DNA of 64,000 nucleotides from Alphaproteobacteria bacterium. GTDB lineage: Bacteria > Myxococcota_A > UBA796 > GCA-2862545. The notes beneath the pieces are model-generated. The model was not told the DNA's origin. It searched no databases and saw only the letters and a list, made by a program, of their open reading frames with translations. Below, one piece after another: positions 59,315 to 64,000 of the stretch (its first letter is position 1; each line of letters starts with the position of its first letter). The stretch covers positions 1 to 64,000 of the forward strand of contig JACKEO010000009.1 of the NCBI GenBank assembly GCA_020632955.1, written 5' to 3'. Made by a program: the position numbers and the translations under genes.

Positions 59315-60925
59315 ATGCACGCCACCGAGCTCGCCACCATCGGCTGGTGGCGCCCGGGCGAGGAGCCTCCCGCCACCGATCGGCAGTCCCTCTCCGCCGC
59401 GGTGGCCCGCGTGCGCGACCCGCTGCACGTGGTGCGGGCGGACGCGCGCGCGCCCGTGGGCGTCGCCTTCGGTGGGGGGCCGGCCGAGGCGGGCGCAGGG
59501 GCGCAGGCCTGGCTCGGCACCCTGCCGCCGCTCTTCCCCGAGTGGCTGGGGGATCGCTCCTTCGCCGAGGTGCACGGCACGCGCTTCGCCTACGTGGTGG
59601 GTGCGATGGCGAACGGCATCGCCACCACGCGCATGGTGAGGGCGGCGGCGAACGCGGGGTTCCTGGGGATGTTCGGCGCAGCCGGGCTGTCGCATGCGCG
59701 GGTGGTCGAGGCCGTGGACGAGCTCGCCACGGCGTTGGGCGATCGCCTCCCCTGGGGCAGCAACCTCATCCACTCCCCGCACGAGCCCGCCCTCGAGCGT
59801 GCCGTGGCCGACCTGTACGTGGCGCGGGGGGTGCGCCGCGTGAGCGCCTCCGCCTACACCGCGCTCACGCCGGCCATCGTGCGCTACGCCTTCGCGGGCG
59901 TGCGTGTCGAGGCGGGCCGGATCGTCCGTTCGCGCCACGTCTTCTGCAAGATCAGCCACCCCGACGTCGCGCGCCGCTTCCTGACGCCGCCCCCGGCGGC
60001 GATCCTCGACGGGCTGGTGCGCGAGGGCGCGCTCACGGCGGAGGAGGCGGCGCTCGCCCGGCGGCTGCCGGTCGCCGAGGACGTGATCGTCGAGTCCGAC
60101 TCCGGCGGCCACACCGACAACCGGCCGCTCGGTGCCCTCTTCCCCTCCATCGTCGCGGTGCGCGACGCGATCCAGCGTGAGCACGGGTACGAACGGCCGA
60201 TCCGGCTGGGCGCGGCCGGCGGGCTGGGCACGCCCGAGGCCGTCGCTGCCGCCTTCGCCCTGGGGGCGTCCTTCGTCCTCACGGGCTCGGTCAACCAGGC
60301 CTGCGTCGAGTCGGGACTCTCCGAGGTGGGTCGTCGCCAGCTCGCCCAGGCCGGCCTCGGCGACGTCACGATGGCGCCAGCCGCCGACATGTTCGAGCAG
60401 GGCGTGAAGGTGCAGGTGCTCAAGCGCGGCACCATGTTCGCGCCCCGTGCCCACCGGCTCTACGAGATCTACCGTTCGCACGACAGTCTCGACGATCTGT
60501 CCGCCGAGGAGCGCACGCAGCTCGAGCAGCGGGTGCTGGGCCGTCCCCTCGACGAGATCTGGGACGAGACCCGGGCCTTCTGGGCGCGGCGCGACGCCGA
60601 CGAGCTGGCGCGTGCCGAGCGGGATCCCCACCACCGCATGGCCCTGTGCTTCCGGTGGTACCTCGGCCTGTCGAGCCGCTGGGCGATCGCGGGCGACAGT
60701 GGCCGCGCGATGGACTACCAGATCTGGTGCGGCCCGGCGATGGGTGCCTTCAACGCGTGGACACGCGGTACCTTCCTGGAGGATCCGGCCCGTCGCGAGG
60801 TCGCGCAGGTGGGCCTGAACCTGCTCGAGGGCGCGGCCGTCGCCACCCGCGCCCACCAGCTCCGCACCTTCGGCGTCGCCGTCCCGGACGAGGCCTTCCG
60901 CTTCGTTCCCCGTCCGCTCGCCTGA
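59315..60925 (+). CDS. pfaD: PUFA synthase enoyl reductase (PfaD-like)
   Basis: The product is 536 residues, from ATG 59315 with GGAG eight bases upstream. It is an FMN-dependent TIM-barrel enoyl reductase of the polyunsaturated fatty acid synthase type. Signatures are VVGAMANGIATTRMVRAAAN, MFGAAGLSHARV, WGSNLIHSPHEPALE, ESDSGGHTDNRPLGALFPSI, GAAGGLGTPEAVAAAFALGA, VLTGSVNQACVESG and DVTMAPAADMFEQGVKVQVL. It reduces the growing chain's double bond and is needed for EPA/DHA-type products. It comes first, 17 bases before the PKS gene, the order described for myxobacterial pfa clusters (where it is called pfa1). Confidence 0.94.
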   Translation: MHATELATIGWWRPGEEPPATDRQSLSAAVARVRDPLHVVRADARAPVGVAFGGGPAEAGAGAQAWLGTLPPLFPEWLGDRSFAEVHGTRFAYVVGAMANGIATTRMVRAAANAGFLGMFGAAGLSHARVVEAVDELATALGDRLPWGSNLIHSPHEPALERAVADLYVARGVRRVSASAYTALTPAIVRYAFAGVRVEAGRIVRSRHVFCKISHPDVARRFLTPPPAAILDGLVREGALTAEEAALARRLPVAEDVIVESDSGGHTDNRPLGALFPSIVAVRDAIQREHGYERPIRLGAAGGLGTPEAVAAAFALGASFVLTGSVNQACVESGLSEVGRRQLAQAGLGDVTMAPAADMFEQGVKVQVLKRGTMFAPRAHRLYEIYRSHDSLDDLSAEERTQLEQRVLGRPLDEIWDETRAFWARRDADELARAERDPHHRMALCFRWYLGLSSRWAIAGDSGRAMDYQIWCGPAMGAFNAWTRGTFLEDPARREVAQVGLNLLEGAAVATRAHQLRTFGVAVPDEAFRFVPRPLA

Positions 60926-60942
60926 TCCCGAGGATCCCTCCG

Positions 60943-63900
60943 ATGTCCGTTCCGTCTGTCGACGACCGTGCCGTGCCGCTCGCCGTGGTGGGGGTGTCCG
61001 CCATCTTCCCCGGCTCGAGCGACGCCACCGGCTTCTGGCGTGACATCCTCCGGGGGCGCGACCTCACGGGGCCCGTGCCGCCCGACTACTGGCGTCTCGA
61101 GGACTACCACGACGCCGATCCCTCGGTGCCCGACAAGACGTACGCCACGCGCGGCGCCTTCCTGGAGCCCGTGGACTTCGACGCGCTGGGCTTCGGCGTG
61201 CCGCCCTCGCTGCTGCCCAGCACCGACACGGCCCAGCTCCTCGCGCTCATCGTGGCGCAGAAGGTGCTCGAGGACGCCACGCGCGGCGACTTCTCGCACC
61301 TCGACCGTGAGCGCGTGAGCGTCATCCTCGGGGTGACCAGCGCCCAGGAGCTGCTGGGCGACATGGTCAGCCGGCTGCAGCGGCCGGTGTGGGTGAAGGC
61401 CCTGCGCGAGACGGGGCTGCCCGAGGACGAGGTGCAGGAGGCCTGCGCGCGCATCTCGGCGCACTACGCTCCCTGGACGGAGGCCACCTTCCCGGGCCTG
61501 CTGGGCAACGTGGTGGCCGGCCGCATCGCGAACCGCCTCGATCTGCACGGCACGAACTGCGTCACCGACGCGGCGTGCGCGTCCACGTTCTCGGCGGTCT
61601 CGATGGCCGCGAACGAGCTGGCGCTGCGGCAGGCCGATCTCGTCGTCGTGGGCGGCGTCGACACGATGAACGGCATCTTCATGCACATGTGCTTCTCGAA
61701 GACGCCGGCACTGTCGCCCACGGGAGACTGCCGACCCTTCAGCGACGACGGCGATGGCACGCTGCTCGGCGAGGGCCTCGGCATGGTGGCGCTGCGCCGC
61801 CTCGACGACGCGCTGCGTGACGGCGACCGGATCCACGCGGTGCTCCGGGGCGTGGGCAGCTCCTCCGACGGCCGGGCGAAGAGCGTGTACGCGCCGGTGA
61901 GCGAGGGGCAGGCGCGGGCGCTGCGTCGGGCCTACGACCGGGCCGGGTTCACCGCCGACACGGTCGAGCTGGTCGAGGCGCACGGCACGGGCACCAAGGC
62001 GGGTGACGCCGCGGAGTTCCGCGGGCTCGTGCAGGTCTTCGAGGAGGCCGGAGAGCTCCCCCGTCCCTGGTGCGCCGTCGGCTCCGTGAAGTCGCAGATC
62101 GGGCACACCAAGGCGGCCGCCGGCGCCGCGGGCCTGTTCAAGGCGGTGATGGCGGTGCGCCACGGCGTCATCCCGCCCACGCTGAAGATCCGCCGGCCGA
62201 ACCCGCTCCTCGGCATCGACGGATCGCCCTTCTACCTGCAGTCCACCGCGCGGCCCTGGGTGCGGCCTGCCGGGCATCCGCGCCGGGCCGGCGTGAGCAG
62301 CTTCGGCTTCGGTGGCTCGAACTTCCACCTCGCGCTCGAGGCCTGGGAGGGGGAGGAGGTGGCGCCTCGGCTCCGCACGTGGAGCCACGAGACGGTGGTG
62401 CTCGCCGCCGCCACGCCGGCCGCGCTCGCGGATCGGGCCGAGGCCCTGGCGGCGGAAGCGGCCGGCAGCGATCTGGCCTGGCTCGCCTGGCGGAGCGCCG
62501 GCGCACCGGGCGAGGGGCCCGCCCGCCTCGCCGTGGTGGCCGCCGATACGGCCTCGCTGGCCGCCGCGCTCGCCGACGCCGCCGCCCGGGTCCGCAAGGC
62601 GCCCCACGTCTCCTTCGTGCTCCCCAACGGGGCCAGCTACGCGCACGAGGCCGATCCGGGTCGCGTGGCCTTCCTCTTCCCCGGGCAGGGCAGCCAGTAC
62701 CTGGGCATGGGCGCCGAGCTGGCGATGTCCTTCGACGCTGCGCGCGACGTCTGGGATCGCGCCCGTGCGCTCGGCGTGGGGCCCGGGGGACGGCTCGACC
62801 TCGTGGTCTTCCCGCCCACCGCCTACGACGAGGCCACCGCCGACGCCCAGCAGGCCGCGCTCACGGCCACCGACGCCGCCCAGCCCGCGCTGGGCACCGT
62901 GAGTGCCGCGCTGCTCGCGGTGCTCGGCCAGGTGGGCCTCGCGCCCGAGGTGGCGGCCGGGCACAGCTTCGGCGAGCTGTCGGCGCTCCATGCCGCGGGC
63001 GCGCTCGACCTCGAGGCGCTGCTGCGTGCGGCGGAGGCGCGCGGCCGGGCGATGGCGGCGGCCTCCACCACGCCGGGTGCGATGTGCGCCGTGCGCGCCG
63101 ACGCCACCCAGGCCCAGCTCGTGGTGGAGGAGACGGGGCTCGACCTGGTGCTCGCGAACCACAACCACCCCGCGCAGGTGGTGCTCTCGGGCTCCGTCGA
63201 CGCGGTGGAGGCCGGCATCGCGGCCTTCGCTGCGCGCGATGTCGTGGCCACGCGCCTCGACGTGGCCACCGCCTTCCACAGCCCGCTGGTGGCCGGTGCC
63301 GCCGAGGAGCTCGCCGCGGCGCTGGGGGGCCTCGCGGTGGGGGTGCCGGCCATCCCGGTGCTCGCCGACGCCACGGCCGAGCCCTACCCGCAGGCCGCCG
63401 ACGAGGTGCGCCAGGGGCTCGTCGATCAGCTCACCGCGCCGGTGCGCTGGGTCGAGATCGTCGAGCGGCTCCACGCCGACGGGGTGCGCACCTTCGTCGA
63501 GGTGGGCGCCGGTCAGGTGCTCACGGGGCTCGTGGAGCGTGTGCTGGGCGACCGCCGTCACCGCGCGGTCTGCCTCGACCGGAAGGGACGCCCCGGTCTC
63601 CTCCAGCTCCAGCACGGCCTCGCCGAGCTCTTCGTCGCCGGCTGCCCGGTCGACCTGCGTGGGCTCTGGCAGGGCTACGCAGCGCCGGCCGACCCCGCGG
63701 CCCGCAGCGTCCCCAAGGTGGCCGTGCCCATCGCCGGCGCCAACGTCGGGCGGCCGTACCCGCCGCCCGCAGACGTCCCCCTTCCTGCCCCCAACCCCGC
63801 GCGCCCGGCGCCGGAACCCGTCGTCGTCGAGCGCGTCGTCGAGGTCCCCGTCGAGCGCGTCGTGGAGGTCCCCGTGAGTCGAGACACCCCTGGTCCCTCG

Positions 63901-64000
63901 AGCGCTCCGCCGGCGGCTCCGGCCTCCTGGCTGGACGCCTTCCGGGAGGCCCAGCACCACACGGCCGCGGCGCACGCCGCCTTCCAGGACACGATGGCGC
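60943..64000 (+). CDS. pfaA: PUFA synthase multienzyme subunit (PfaA-like), 3' end outside window
   Basis: The frame from ATG 60943 (GAGG at 60930-60933) stays open for 1,019 codons to the window edge. The ketosynthase (residues about 10-460) has Cys212 in TDAACAST, His347 in EAHGTGTKAGD and His388 in GSVKSQIGHTKAAAG. The malonyl-transacylase (about 575-870) begins FLFPGQGSQYLG and has Ser675 in GHSFGEL. After it comes a linker with repeated VERVVEVP. Tandem acyl-carrier domains and a ketoreductase are expected beyond the edge. With the upstream reductase it would make omega-3-type polyunsaturated fatty acids; the chain length cannot be told here. Confidence 0.93.
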   Translation, partial: MSVPSVDDRAVPLAVVGVSAIFPGSSDATGFWRDILRGRDLTGPVPPDYWRLEDYHDADPSVPDKTYATRGAFLEPVDFDALGFGVPPSLLPSTDTAQLLALIVAQKVLEDATRGDFSHLDRERVSVILGVTSAQELLGDMVSRLQRPVWVKALRETGLPEDEVQEACARISAHYAPWTEATFPGLLGNVVAGRIANRLDLHGTNCVTDAACASTFSAVSMAANELALRQADLVVVGGVDTMNGIFMHMCFSKTPALSPTGDCRPFSDDGDGTLLGEGLGMVALRRLDDALRDGDRIHAVLRGVGSSSDGRAKSVYAPVSEGQARALRRAYDRAGFTADTVELVEAHGTGTKAGDAAEFRGLVQVFEEAGELPRPWCAVGSVKSQIGHTKAAAGAAGLFKAVMAVRHGVIPPTLKIRRPNPLLGIDGSPFYLQSTARPWVRPAGHPRRAGVSSFGFGGSNFHLALEAWEGEEVAPRLRTWSHETVVLAAATPAALADRAEALAAEAAGSDLAWLAWRSAGAPGEGPARLAVVAADTASLAAALADAAARVRKAPHVSFVLPNGASYAHEADPGRVAFLFPGQGSQYLGMGAELAMSFDAARDVWDRARALGVGPGGRLDLVVFPPTAYDEATADAQQAALTATDAAQPALGTVSAALLAVLGQVGLAPEVAAGHSFGELSALHAAGALDLEALLRAAEARGRAMAAASTTPGAMCAVRADATQAQLVVEETGLDLVLANHNHPAQVVLSGSVDAVEAGIAAFAARDVVATRLDVATAFHSPLVAGAAEELAAALGGLAVGVPAIPVLADATAEPYPQAADEVRQGLVDQLTAPVRWVEIVERLHADGVRTFVEVGAGQVLTGLVERVLGDRRHRAVCLDRKGRPGLLQLQHGLAELFVAGCPVDLRGLWQGYAAPADPAARSVPKVAVPIAGANVGRPYPPPADVPLPAPNPARPAPEPVVVERVVEVPVERVVEVPVSRDTPGPSSAPPAAPASWLDAFREAQHHTAAAHAAFQDTMA

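Overview
The window is about 70% G+C and densely coded: 48 protein genes, no gap above about 230 bases, and no tRNA, rRNA, insertion sequence, phage gene or CRISPR array that I can recognise. Many features point to a delta-proteobacterial/myxobacterial (Myxococcota-like) chromosome, although no phylogenetic marker gene is present. They are the many lipoproteins with acidic Asp/Thr/Ser/Pro tethers, MopE-like and thrombospondin-type-3 repeat proteins, hybrid histidine kinases, and a PUFA-synthase locus that starts with the enoyl reductase gene. The lineage is an inference from this gene content.

Layout. 1-5.2 kb holds envelope genes (ChaN-like protein, lipoproteins, a thioredoxin-fold lipoprotein), a PlsC acyltransferase and an outer-membrane-like protein. 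5.3-9.1 kb holds a VTT-domain membrane protein and a penicillin-acylase-family lipoprotein. From 17.1 down to 9.1 kb, genes run on the minus strand: a chimeric regulator coupled to aat; then a thioredoxin / 82-aa protein / HAD phosphatase / FAD oxidoreductase / O-methyltransferase operon; then a lipoprotein and a calcium-type P-type ATPase. 17.2-21.2 kb has a divergent lipoprotein/membrane-protein pair and a hybrid kinase. 21.4-25.9 kb is a glyoxylate-shunt locus: aceB-aceA overlapping by 4 bases, with a divergent RamB/PrpR-type regulator.

25.9-31.0 kb has a MopE-repeat lipoprotein, ttcA with a lipoprotein, and a LamG-like lipoprotein. 31.1-36.5 kb has a P5C dehydrogenase, three overlapping envelope genes and a phosphohexomutase. 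36.5-40.7 kb has a second hybrid kinase and an ABC exporter pair. 40.8-49.6 kb is one giant acidic repeat protein with a one-base frameshift. It has about 20 TSP3-like repeats, then about 65 Cys-paired Asp-rich repeats, then a glycine-rich beta-helix end. 49.7-53.7 kb has a PHA-granule-type protein and a biotin-dependent acyl-CoA carboxylase. 53.7-59.1 kb has a TerB-like protein, a CDF zinc exporter, a deoxyhypusine-synthase-like enzyme, a retropepsin-like protein, ATP sulfurylase and an OmpA-type lipoprotein. 59.3-64.0 kb starts a pfa polyunsaturated fatty acid synthase cluster that runs off the right edge.

How the genes fit together. Acyl-CoA carboxylase, glyoxylate shunt, PHA protein, P5C dehydrogenase and PUFA synthase fit a heterotroph that handles large acetyl-/acyl-CoA fluxes. 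The many Asp-rich, probably calcium-binding surface proteins and a P2A calcium ATPase fit a calcium-structured cell surface. Two sequence-level patterns recur: a TAGG/TAGA element about 20-40 bases upstream of many starts, read here as a -10 box, and frequent 4-base GTGA/ATGA stop-start overlaps.
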